The notes under the pieces: model-generated
The model's database searches: none
What the model saw: the letters and a program-made list of their open reading frames with translations, nothing else
What the model was told of the DNA's origin: nothing
Program-made: the position numbers and the translations under genes
Shown here: positions 1 through 4,878 of the stretch, piece by piece
How positions within the stretch are numbered: position 1 is the first letter of the stretch
Layout of the letters: each line of letters opens with the position of its first letter
Origin: an uncultured Elusimicrobium sp.
GTDB taxonomy: Bacteria > Elusimicrobiota > Endomicrobiia > Endomicrobiales > Endomicrobiaceae
Assembly (NCBI GenBank): GCA_902761395.1
Contig: CACWKJ010000078.1
Span: forward strand, 1 to 5,128
Reading direction: 5' to 3'
DNA: 5,128 nucleotides

Positions 1-41
1 ATCCAATTATCTAAAATTTTACTTTTCAATGATTTAGTCAT

Positions 42-67
42 AAATTTAATATATCAATATTAAATTT
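42..67. repeat. AT-only perfect dyad upstream of the operon promoter
   Basis: An 11-bp perfect inverted repeat made only of A and T (42-52 pairing with 57-67) has a 4-nt loop, ATCA. It ends 2 nt before the candidate -35 at 70-75. It could be an operator-type site for the downstream operon or the remains of an AT-rich terminator for a gene left of the window. In DNA this AT-rich, such dyads also arise by chance. No U-tract after a GC stem is present, so it is not a typical intrinsic terminator. Confidence 0.35.
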
Positions 68-69
68 TG

Positions 70-99
70 TTTTCAAATTCCGTTTTTCTTTTATATAAT
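70..99 (+). promoter_or_regulatory. sigma70-like promoter for the four-gene operon
   Basis: A perfect -10 box TATAAT lies at 94-99. The best -35 is TTTTCA at 70-75 (4 of 6 to TTGACA) with an 18-nt spacer. Transcription would start near 106, giving a leader of about 30 nt that carries the AGGGGG ribosome binding site at 123-128. The -10 is convincing; the -35 is weak, which could mean an activator is used or simply an AT-rich promoter. Confidence 0.5.
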
Positions 100-137
100 A
101 AGAACGATATAAATATTTTTATAGGGGGATTTAAATA

Positions 138-728
138 ATGAAAAAAATAATATTCCCGATTTTAATGTTTACATTTATAGTATCGACTGCTTTTGCAGGA
201 CCTTTCGGTTTATCAAAAGGGATGTCTGTTGGTGAAATTTCAAAACTAAGTGAAAAAGGATATGAACCTGCAAGTCCTGATAACAATGACAGATATCTTT
301 TTGTTCCTAAAAAGAAACATGAATTATTCAAAATTTATATTGCTTTTATCGATGAAGAAAAAGGTCTTTATGCTATTAAAGCTGTAAGTGATGAAATAAA
401 AACTAATGATTATGGAACCGAATTAAAAAATGTTTTTTCTGATATGACAGATAGACTATCAAAAATATATGGCACACCTAAAATAATAGATGAACTAAGT
501 TCAGATTATTCATTCAAAGATGATAGATATTGGATGTTTTCTTTACAACAAGGTGCAAGAACATTAGCTGCAGCGTGGATTAAAGGAGAAAAAGGCACAA
601 ATTTACCTGAAGAATTAGATAATGTCGCTATAACCGTAAAAGCAGATCATAGAGATGGATACCTTATAATTGAATATTATTTTTCAAATTCTGCAGAAGT
701 ACAAGAAAAGCAAGACGATGTTTTATAA
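138..728 (+). CDS. Secreted protein of unknown function
   Basis: This 196-residue protein has a clear Sec signal peptide: a KK n-region, a hydrophobic core at about residues 5-18, and an A-F-A cleavage site before Gly21. No lipobox cysteine is present, so the mature protein should be soluble and exported. The mature N-terminus reads GPFGLSKGMSVGEISKL, a PFGL-x-K/M-GM-S/T opening that I associate with uncharacterised exported proteins of anaerobes; no catalytic motif is visible. The rest is mixed alpha/beta in character and charged, with Lys/Asp-rich stretches, an aromatic DDRYWMFS segment near residues 130-137, and a Gln/Glu/Lys/Asp-rich tail. The start is supported by AGGGGG at 123-128, 9 nt before the ATG. 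It is probably the first gene of an operon, followed 14 nt later by a small membrane protein. The function is not known to me; the gene call itself is secure. Confidence 0.85.
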   Translation: MKKIIFPILMFTFIVSTAFAGPFGLSKGMSVGEISKLSEKGYEPASPDNNDRYLFVPKKKHELFKIYIAFIDEEKGLYAIKAVSDEIKTNDYGTELKNVFSDMTDRLSKIYGTPKIIDELSSDYSFKDDRYWMFSLQQGARTLAAAWIKGEKGTNLPEELDNVAITVKADHRDGYLIIEYYFSNSAEVQEKQDDVL

Positions 729-742
729 ATAAGGATTAATTT

Positions 743-949
743 ATGGATGAAACACAAATAATGATTATTATCGCAATAATTGCGGTTTTCATAGGAATTA
801 TAATTCATTTCATCCCTACAATAATTGCCTTTAAAAGAGATGCTGCCAGCAGATGGATAATTTTTCTTGTAAACTTATTTTTAGGTTGGACTTTTTTAGT
901 ATGGATTATTGCATTAATTTGGGCTTGTGAAGGTAGGACGGAAAAATAA
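743..949 (+). CDS. Small membrane protein, superinfection immunity (Imm_superinfect) family
   Basis: This 68-residue protein has two membrane segments (about residues 5-30 and 38-60) and a short charged tail. The segment HFIPTIIAFKR (22-32), then RW (37-38), then NLFLGWTFLVWIIALIWA (44-61) matches the phage T4 Imm-like family: a P-T-I-I-A-F turn, then N-x3-G-W-T and W-x2-A-L-x-W in the second helix. In phage T4 the founding member blocks DNA entry by a second phage. Chromosomal homologues are common and mostly untested, so the immunity label is a family name and not a shown role. AAGGA at 731-735 lies 7 nt before the ATG. The gene starts 14 nt after the secreted-protein stop and 28 nt before a divergent paralogue, so it is co-transcribed with them. 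Confidence 0.82.
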   Translation: MDETQIMIIIAIIAVFIGIIIHFIPTIIAFKRDAASRWIIFLVNLFLGWTFLVWIIALIWACEGRTEK

Positions 950-977
950 TTTTAAATAAAACAAAGGAGACTAACAA

Positions 978-1268
978 ATGACTGATCCTCAATTTCTAAC
1001 TATTATGAGAATTACAACCATTGTAGCACTTTTATTATTTTTTATTCCTACAATAATCGCTTTTGTTAGAAAAGTTAAAAGCAGATGGTTAATATTTCTT
1101 TTAAGTTTCTTGCTTGTTTTGCCAATCTCTGCAATTTGGTCTATTTTTTGGCTTAATTTTGTACTTCATATTGCAAGATTTATTTTTTGGATTGCAGCTT
1201 TAATTTGGTCTCTTGCAGGTAAAAAGGAAGAAAAAACAACAAATTTAAATATAGGTGAGGGAAAATGA
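978..1268 (+). CDS. Divergent Imm_superinfect-type membrane protein with an insertion in the second half
   Basis: This 96-residue protein is a paralogue of the preceding gene. FFIPTIIAFVR (21-31) and the following S-R-W (35-37) are almost the same, and the end, W-I-A-A-L-I-W (71-77), also matches. Between the two anchors the distance from the first Trp to the last is 40 residues instead of 22: an extra 18 residues (LPISAIWSIFWLNFVLH region), and the N-x3-G-W-T motif of the family is lost. The insertion is itself hydrophobic, so the protein probably has three membrane segments or one re-entrant piece. The C-terminal tail is longer and charged (KKEEK). AAAGGAGA at 963-970 is a strong ribosome binding site. 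The stop overlaps the ATG of the transporter (ATGA, 1265-1268), which implies translational coupling. Confidence 0.78.
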   Translation: MTDPQFLTIMRITTIVALLLFFIPTIIAFVRKVKSRWLIFLLSFLLVLPISAIWSIFWLNFVLHIARFIFWIAALIWSLAGKKEEKTTNLNIGEGK

Positions 1269-2458
1269 ATAACACAAAAAGGTATTTGTATTTAATCGTC
1301 GGAACAATCGCACTTTTATTTGCCGGAACGGTTTATGCTTGGTCTATATTAAAAGTTCCTTTGGCACAAAATTTCGGGTGGACGGTTCCTCAACTTACGG
1401 TAAACTTTACACTTACAATGAGTTTTTTCTGCTTGGGCGGAATTTTGGGCAGTTTGCTTAACAAAAAAATAGGTTTAAGAAACACATTGATAATTTCAGC
1501 AATTCTTTCCGGAGCGGGATTTATTTTTACATCGTTCCTTTCAGGCAGCAGTATATCCATGTTGTATGTTTGGTACGGAATAATTTGCGGTCTTGGTATC
1601 GGTATTGCATACAACAACATAATATCGACGGTAAATCAATGGTTCTTAGATAAAAAAGGATTTTCTTCCGGCGTACTTCTTATGGGTTACGGAGCATCTT
1701 CTTTAATTATCGGTTCTATCGCAGCTAAAACAATAGCAAATGCAAATTTCGGTTGGAGAAACACTTATTTATCTATCGGTATTTGCTTATTTATAGTATT
1801 GTTTGCTTGTGCATTAATATTAAAAACAAGAGTATTCGATAACACCAACAAAACAACAGATACAGCGGCATTACAGGTTAAAGATTATACTTTGGCGGAA
1901 ATGCTTAAAAGTATTTCTTTCTGGAAAGCTTTGCTTGTGATAACATTTTTGGCAGCTTGCGGAAATACGGTAATATCTATTGCAAAAGATATTTCACTTG
2001 CAAGCGGACTTGCAGAAACTTTAGCCGTAACGATGGTTGGAGTATTGTCTGTTTGTAACGGATTGGGAAGAATTATTTGCGGTTTGATATTCGATAAGTT
2101 TGGTTGTAAAAAAACAATGATATATGCGGATGTGTTAACCATAATTGCCGGAATTGTTATATTGGTTGCAGTAATGAATTCTTCCGTTATTTTGTGTATT
2201 GCAGGTCTTTGTATAGTAGGTTTATCGTTTGGTTGTTGCCCGACGATATCCGCGGCATTTATTGCAGACTTTTTCGGCAAGAAAAACTATAATTTAAACT
2301 ATTCCGTATTTAATTTGAATTTGTTAATAGCTTCGCTTATAGCATCACTTGAAAGTTATCTTTTGGCAGTTTCCGGCGGATACACGGTTCCGTTTTTGGT
2401 TTTAATTTCGTTGGCAATAGTTGCATTGGGAATAACATTAAGCATAAAAAAAGCATAA
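1265..2458 (+). CDS. OFA-family MFS transporter (oxalate/formate antiporter-like)
   Basis: This is a 397-residue, twelve-helix major facilitator protein of the cytoplasmic membrane. The N-terminal helix (residues 13-40) carries the OFA signature G-T-x-Y-A-W-S-I-x-K-x-P-L, followed by FGW. Family features continue with Y-G-I-I-C-G-L-G-I-G-I-A-Y (104-116), W-F-L-D-K-K-G-F-S-S-G (126-136), a motif-A-like loop N-G-L-G-R-I-I-C-G-L-I-F-D-K-F-G (265-280) between the central helices of the C-half, and a late F-F-G-K-K-N-x-N-x-N-Y (336-346). Length is normal for the family. OFA members exchange or take up small carboxylates such as oxalate, formate or lactate; the substrate here cannot be read from the sequence. 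The start overlaps the preceding stop by 4 nt, with AGGTGAGG (1253-1260) as binding site. A strong terminator follows 22 nt after the stop. By eye its codons are richer in CG and GG than those of the three small genes ahead of it. Confidence 0.88.
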   Translation: MNNTKRYLYLIVGTIALLFAGTVYAWSILKVPLAQNFGWTVPQLTVNFTLTMSFFCLGGILGSLLNKKIGLRNTLIISAILSGAGFIFTSFLSGSSISMLYVWYGIICGLGIGIAYNNIISTVNQWFLDKKGFSSGVLLMGYGASSLIIGSIAAKTIANANFGWRNTYLSIGICLFIVLFACALILKTRVFDNTNKTTDTAALQVKDYTLAEMLKSISFWKALLVITFLAACGNTVISIAKDISLASGLAETLAVTMVGVLSVCNGLGRIICGLIFDKFGCKKTMIYADVLTIIAGIVILVAVMNSSVILCIAGLCIVGLSFGCCPTISAAFIADFFGKKNYNLNYSVFNLNLLIASLIASLESYLLAVSGGYTVPFLVLISLAIVALGITLSIKKA

Positions 2459-2480
2459 AAGCAATTAGAAATTAATATAG

Positions 2481-2517
2481 AAAAAGAGCAGGAAAAACAT
2501 TATTCCTGCTCTTTTTT
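2481..2517 (+). terminator. Strong intrinsic terminator, probably bidirectional
   Basis: A GC-containing stem (GAGCAGGAA, 2486-2494, with TTCCTGCTC, 2503-2511) is extended by five A-T pairs to 14 bp, with an 8-nt loop (2495-2502). It is followed by six T (2512-2517). On the other strand the A-run at 2481-2485 supplies a five-T tract, so the same hairpin can end hydG transcripts arriving from the right. It lies between the convergent transporter and hydG genes. Confidence 0.92.
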
Positions 2518-2532
2518 ATTAATTTTATAAAT

Positions 2533-2580
2533 TGTCATTCTGTTGTGTCATTGCGAGGCGACTTGTCGCCGTGGCAATCC
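2533..2580. repeat. Dispersed composite palindromic repeat, copy 1
   Basis: A TGTCATTCTG half-unit (2533-2542) is followed by TGTCATTGCGA and a two-part hairpin: ATTGC (2550-2554) pairs with GCAAT (2574-2578) outside, and GGCGA (2557-2561) with TCGCC (2566-2570) inside around a CTTG loop. It sits 7 nt after the hydG stop codon. A second composite of the same two modules is at 4297-4359. Elements of this type are scattered between genes in many bacterial genomes; the count here is only two. Confidence 0.65.
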
Positions 2581-2587
2581 ATTGTCG

Positions 2588-4039
2588 CTAAAATCTTACG
2601 TCTCTCTTTCCGTTCTCAATCTGTTTAATTCCGTCGAGAATTTTGTTGTAATATTCGGTTCCTTCAAGTTGTTTAAGATATTTATCTATAACTTTGTTAC
2701 CTATTTCCGCCGTTTCTTTTGAAGCATAATCTACAATATATTCTTTAAATGTAAGAATGGCATTCGGCATACAGAAATTATGTATAAATTGTGTTTTGGC
2801 ATATTTCATAAATTCTTCACCGGTTCTGCCTGCTCTGTAACATGCGGTGCAGAAAGAGGGGATTTCACCGATTTCGCAAATGGATTTTAAACAAGCATCC
2901 AACGATATTTCATCGTTTATAGTAAACTGTTCGGCATCGCTAAGTTCGTTTGCTTTTTTCGATCTTGTATAAGCACCTACTCCTATTCTTGTACCGGCAT
3001 CCATTTGAGATACACCAAGCTTTATAACCTGATCTCTTATTGCCTTAGGTTCTCTTGCAGTGCATATCATTCCTGTATAAGGAACGGAAAGTCTTATAAT
3101 TGCTACCAATTTTTTAAAATCTTCGTCGCTGACTTTATATTTTAAGTGTTGGCTTAACGGAGTGGAGTTTGCAAGTGTTACTCTCGGGAACGATATTGTG
3201 TGAGGCCCTACACCGTTAAATGTTTTTTCCAAATGTATTGTGTGATACAAAAGGCCCATAACTTCAAATCTCCAATCGTATAAACCGAACAATACACCAA
3301 GGCCCATATCATCGCAACCTGCCCGGTATGCTCTGTCCATACAATAAAGTCTCCATCTGTAATGACCTTTTATTGTATCCTGCGGATGCATATATTTATA
3401 AGTTTCGTGATGGTAAGTTTCCTGGAACACCTGTATTGTTCCGATACCTTCTTTTTTTAACTTTTTATATTCTTCTACGGATAACGGAGCGGCATTAATA
3501 TTTGCTCTTCTTATTGCACCTTTATCGGTTTTTGTTGCATATACCGTTCTTATTGTATCCACCATATAATCGACGGTAGTGTTGGCCGATTCTCCGTAAA
3601 CCAAAACTGTTCTTTTTTGACCTTCGTTTATCATAACTTTAACTTCTTCGGCAACTTCTTCCTGAGTTAAAGTTTTTCTTTTCATTACACCGTTATCGCA
3701 TCTGAATCCGCAATATCTGCATTTATTTTCACATTCATCACTGCAATATAACGGAGCAAACAAAACAAGTCTGTCTGCATAAACTTCGTGTTTCAATTTG
3801 TTTGCCAATCGATACATTTCTTCTATCGTTTCCGGATCTTTGTTCTGTATTAATATGGCAGTTTCTTCCGGTTCCAAACGAATACAGTTGTCTGCCTTTT
3901 GTAACACTTTCCTGACTTGTTCTTTTGTAGGATTTTCTGCCGCATTTAATTGTTTCCATATTAAATCATCGTCGATAAAATCCTTTTCCATTTTATCGTA
4001 TTGTTCTAATTCTTTTTTGTATTTTTCTAAGAAACTCAT
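2588..4039 (-). CDS. hydG: [FeFe]-hydrogenase maturase HydG (radical SAM tyrosine lyase)
   Basis: HydG uses S-adenosylmethionine to cleave tyrosine into p-cresol, CO and cyanide, which are loaded as an iron-cysteine-CO-CN unit for the 2Fe part of the hydrogenase H-cluster. The 483-residue length is usual. The radical-SAM cluster motif is C103-x3-C107-x2-C110 (CENKCRYC), followed by GF. The second, auxiliary cluster motif specific to HydG, C-x2-C-x22-C, is complete at C397, C400 and C423 (CTACYRAG through HNFCMPNA). These two motifs separate HydG from the tyrosine lyase ThiH, which lacks the C-terminal triad, and from HydE. The start has AGGAG at 4050-4046 with 6 nt to the ATG. The protein is cytoplasmic. 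It lies downstream, on the same strand, of a TM1266-type hydrogenase regulator, but 372 nt of repeats and a terminator separate them, so it may have its own promoter. Nothing looks broken. Confidence 0.97.
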   Translation of the reverse strand: MSFLEKYKKELEQYDKMEKDFIDDDLIWKQLNAAENPTKEQVRKVLQKADNCIRLEPEETAILIQNKDPETIEEMYRLANKLKHEVYADRLVLFAPLYCSDECENKCRYCGFRCDNGVMKRKTLTQEEVAEEVKVMINEGQKRTVLVYGESANTTVDYMVDTIRTVYATKTDKGAIRRANINAAPLSVEEYKKLKKEGIGTIQVFQETYHHETYKYMHPQDTIKGHYRWRLYCMDRAYRAGCDDMGLGVLFGLYDWRFEVMGLLYHTIHLEKTFNGVGPHTISFPRVTLANSTPLSQHLKYKVSDEDFKKLVAIIRLSVPYTGMICTAREPKAIRDQVIKLGVSQMDAGTRIGVGAYTRSKKANELSDAEQFTINDEISLDACLKSICEIGEIPSFCTACYRAGRTGEEFMKYAKTQFIHNFCMPNAILTFKEYIVDYASKETAEIGNKVIDKYLKQLEGTEYYNKILDGIKQIENGKRDVRF

Positions 4040-4059
4040 ATAAATCTCCTTTTTAACTA

Positions 4060-4089
4060 CTTATAGCGACCGAAATATTTTAGTTACAA
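4060..4089 (-). promoter_or_regulatory. hydG: Possible hydG promoter inside a palindromic element
   Basis: Reading the minus strand, TTGTAA (4089-4084) and TATAAG (4065-4060) are separated by 18 nt. The start would be near 4053, only a few nt before the AGGAG site of hydG. The -35 lies in the gene-proximal arm of the palindromic element at 4066-4189. The related element at 4879-4996 keeps the spacing but reads CATAAA at the -10 position, so only this copy looks usable. The boxes are imperfect and the call is tentative. Confidence 0.35.
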
Positions 4090-4189
4090 CTTCGAATTTT
4101 CATAATTTATGTACTTTATCGCTTCGCTAACATCTTAGTACACTGCATTCTGAAAATTCTTCGTCTCACTAACAAATCTTTCGGTCTTT
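4066..4189. repeat. Long palindromic element, copy A (upstream of hydG)
   Basis: The 124-nt element opens with GCGACC and closes with GGTCTTT. The outer arms, GACCGAAATATTTTAGTTA (4068-4086) and CTAACAAATCTTTCGGTC (4169-4186), pair with one mismatch and a 2-nt bulge. The next arms, GAATTTTCA (4094-4102) and TGAAAATTC (4151-4159), pair perfectly. GTACT (4111-4115) and AGTAC (4137-4141) continue the same axis. The whole could fold as one long hairpin. Its outer arms match those of copy B at 4879-4996, whereas the interiors do not match. It lies 27 nt before the hydG start. Confidence 0.75.
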
Positions 4190-4190
4190 G

Positions 4191-4207
4191 AAATCGCTTC
4201 GCGATTT
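4191..4207. repeat. Small perfect hairpin beside copy A
   Basis: AAATCGC (4191-4197) and GCGATTT (4201-4207) form a perfect 7-bp stem around a TTC triloop. It follows the long palindrome by one base. A related GCTTCGC word occurs in the apical loop of copy A (4121-4127). No T-run follows the stem directly, so it is not a clear terminator. Confidence 0.5.
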
Positions 4208-4296
4208 GTTGTATTTTTAATTTTTTTAGTAACTAAGCAAAAACTTGAAAACTCTTTGAAAGTAACCAACAACTGCAATGTGTTTTATTTTCTATA

Positions 4297-4359
4297 GATT
4301 CTGAATCAAGTTCAGAATGACACCGTATTTTTCTGTCATTGCGGACTCGATCCGCAATC
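4297..4359. repeat. Dispersed composite palindromic repeat, copy 2
   Basis: Two hairpin modules stand in series. ATTCTGAA (4298-4305) pairs with TTCAGAAT (4311-4318) around TCAAG, then ATTGCGGA (4338-4345) pairs with TCCGCAAT (4351-4358) around CTCGA. Both stems are perfect 8-bp stems. TGACA and TGTCATTGCG join them, the same words as at 2533-2580, where the first module is cut to its TGTCATTCTG half. The stretch 4208-4296 to its left holds nothing I can identify beyond AT-rich sequence. Confidence 0.65.
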
Positions 4360-4405
4360 TATCAAAATTGTTCTTCCTATTTTCCTCCATTCTTCTATTC
4401 TTCCC

Positions 4406-4428
4406 AAAAAACTACTTTGTAGTTTTTT
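4406..4428 (-). terminator. Intrinsic terminator overlapping the end of the TM1266-type gene
   Basis: AAAAAACTAC (4406-4415) and GTAGTTTTTT (4419-4428) form a perfect 10-bp stem with a 3-nt loop. On the minus strand the stem's own 3' arm supplies a six-T run before GGGAAG. The 5' arm and loop are the last codons (Lys-Thr-Thr-Lys) of the gene, and the TAG stop (4414-4412) lies in the 3' arm. The stem holds only two GC pairs, so termination may be partial and could allow some readthrough to hydG. Confidence 0.6.
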
Positions 4429-4678
4429 TCGTCAGCATCGAATTAACCGTAATGCCTTCCACCCTTCCGAGTTTTCCGGTAAGAGCGGAAATATTGTCGT
4501 TAGTACCTTGTGCAATAAGTGTAATAACGGATATTTTCTTTTCTTTAAACGGAATACCCATTCTGCCTACAAACAAATCGGAATAATCGTGCAATATAGC
4601 ATTTACCGTATTGGATTTTGATTTATCTTCAATAACTATTGCTATAATCGCTATTCTTATTTCGTCGGTTTTTACCAT
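4412..4678 (-). CDS. TM1266-family iron-only hydrogenase system regulator
   Basis: This 88-residue protein belongs to the small ACT-like family named after Thermotoga maritima TM1266 (hyd_TM1266), found next to [FeFe]-hydrogenase structural and maturation genes and thought to regulate the system. The signature run is visible: an N-terminal strand R-I-A-I-I-A-I-V-I-E-D-K (8-19), V-N-A-I-L-H-D-Y (25-32), G-R-M-G-I-P-F-K-E-K-K-I-S-V-I-T (38-53), and N-I-S-A-L-T-G-K-L-G-R-V-E-G-I-T-V (62-78). No DNA-binding helix-turn-helix is present. The fold suggests a ligand-sensing or partner-binding role, which is not proven for the family. AGGG (4689-4686) stands 7 nt before the ATG. The gene is the first one after a perfect promoter and an attenuator-like leader, and hydG follows downstream. 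A plus-strand frame across the same bases has no such similarity and is a shadow. Confidence 0.88.
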   Translation of the reverse strand: MVKTDEIRIAIIAIVIEDKSKSNTVNAILHDYSDLFVGRMGIPFKEKKISVITLIAQGTNDNISALTGKLGRVEGITVNSMLTKKTTK

Positions 4679-4694
4679 ATTTTTACCCTAAAAT

Positions 4695-4726
4695 AAAAAA
4701 ACTCTTTTTGCACATTGCAAAAAGAG
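4695..4726 (-). terminator. Leader terminator 16 nt before the TM1266-type gene
   Basis: On the minus strand CTCTTTTTGC (4726-4717) and GCAAAAAGAG (4711-4702) form a perfect 10-bp stem with a 5-nt loop (AATGT), directly followed by seven T (4701-4695). It lies inside the transcription unit, between a perfect promoter and the gene's ribosome binding site, so it must be escaped or controlled for the gene to be expressed. Otherwise it ends a separate small RNA. Confidence 0.85.
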
Positions 4727-4835
4727 ACTAAAAATAAAATTCATTGTACCGACTGTCAGGAAATACCGAACAGTTTGTTTTATTTTTCAGCCCCGGGATT
4801 TTCAAGAGTTACCAAGCCAATCCGTTGCAATGTTC
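4695..4835 (-). ncRNA. Candidate attenuator / riboswitch-like leader RNA (class unknown)
   Basis: A transcript from the promoter at 4840-4868 would begin near 4835-4833 and run about 140 nt to the terminator at 4702-4726. Its first nucleotides, ACATTGCAA (4833-4825), are perfectly complementary to TTGCAATGT (4720-4712), which is half of the terminator 5' arm plus its loop. That pairing would be an antiterminator. The same 5' segment (CATTG, 4832-4828) can instead pair with CAATG (4746-4742), closing a helix around the middle and freeing the terminator. Inside are GGATT (4823-4819) with AATCC (4800-4796), ACTGT (4774-4770) with ACAGT (4756-4752) around a 13-nt loop, and a GC-rich CCCGGGGC run in AT-rich surroundings. 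I recognise no riboswitch class. A stand-alone small RNA is the main alternative. Confidence 0.55.
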
Positions 4836-4839
4836 ACCT

Positions 4840-4868
4840 ATTATATAGCTAATTTATTAGATTGTCAA
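4840..4868 (-). promoter_or_regulatory. Perfect-consensus sigma70 promoter for the TM1266-type gene
   Basis: Reading the minus strand, TTGACA (4868-4863) and TATAAT (4845-4840) are both exact and 17 nt apart, the optimal spacing. Transcription should start about 5-7 nt after the -10 box, near 4835-4833. Such a strong promoter suggests that control is exerted later, at the leader terminator, or that an abundant small RNA is made here. Confidence 0.85.
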
Positions 4869-4878
4869 TTGTTTTATG

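Noticed and set aside
1885..2280. Minus-strand 131-codon frame inside the transporter
   Set aside because: Antisense shadow of the OFA transporter; no ribosome binding site and no recognisable domain.
4293..4388. 32-codon minus-strand frame starting MEENRKNN after the TM1266-type gene
   Set aside because: Most of it is the dispersed composite repeat read as codons (ending VILNLIQNL), so it is a repeat artefact rather than a gene.
4317..4586. Plus-strand 89-codon frame
   Set aside because: It overlaps the well-supported TM1266-type gene antisense and starts inside a dispersed repeat; no family similarity.
4700..4833. Resemblance of the leader to a cobalamin riboswitch core
   Set aside because: Pieces occur in the right order (GAAAATCC, GCTG, AACTGT, AGTCGG), but the CCCGC block, the B12-box style end and the expected helices around them are missing, and neither downstream gene is a B12 gene. 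A covariance-model scan would settle it.
4700..4835. T-box leader for tyrosine (HydG uses tyrosine)
   Set aside because: The invariant TGGNACCGCG antiterminator word and AGGGTGG context are absent.
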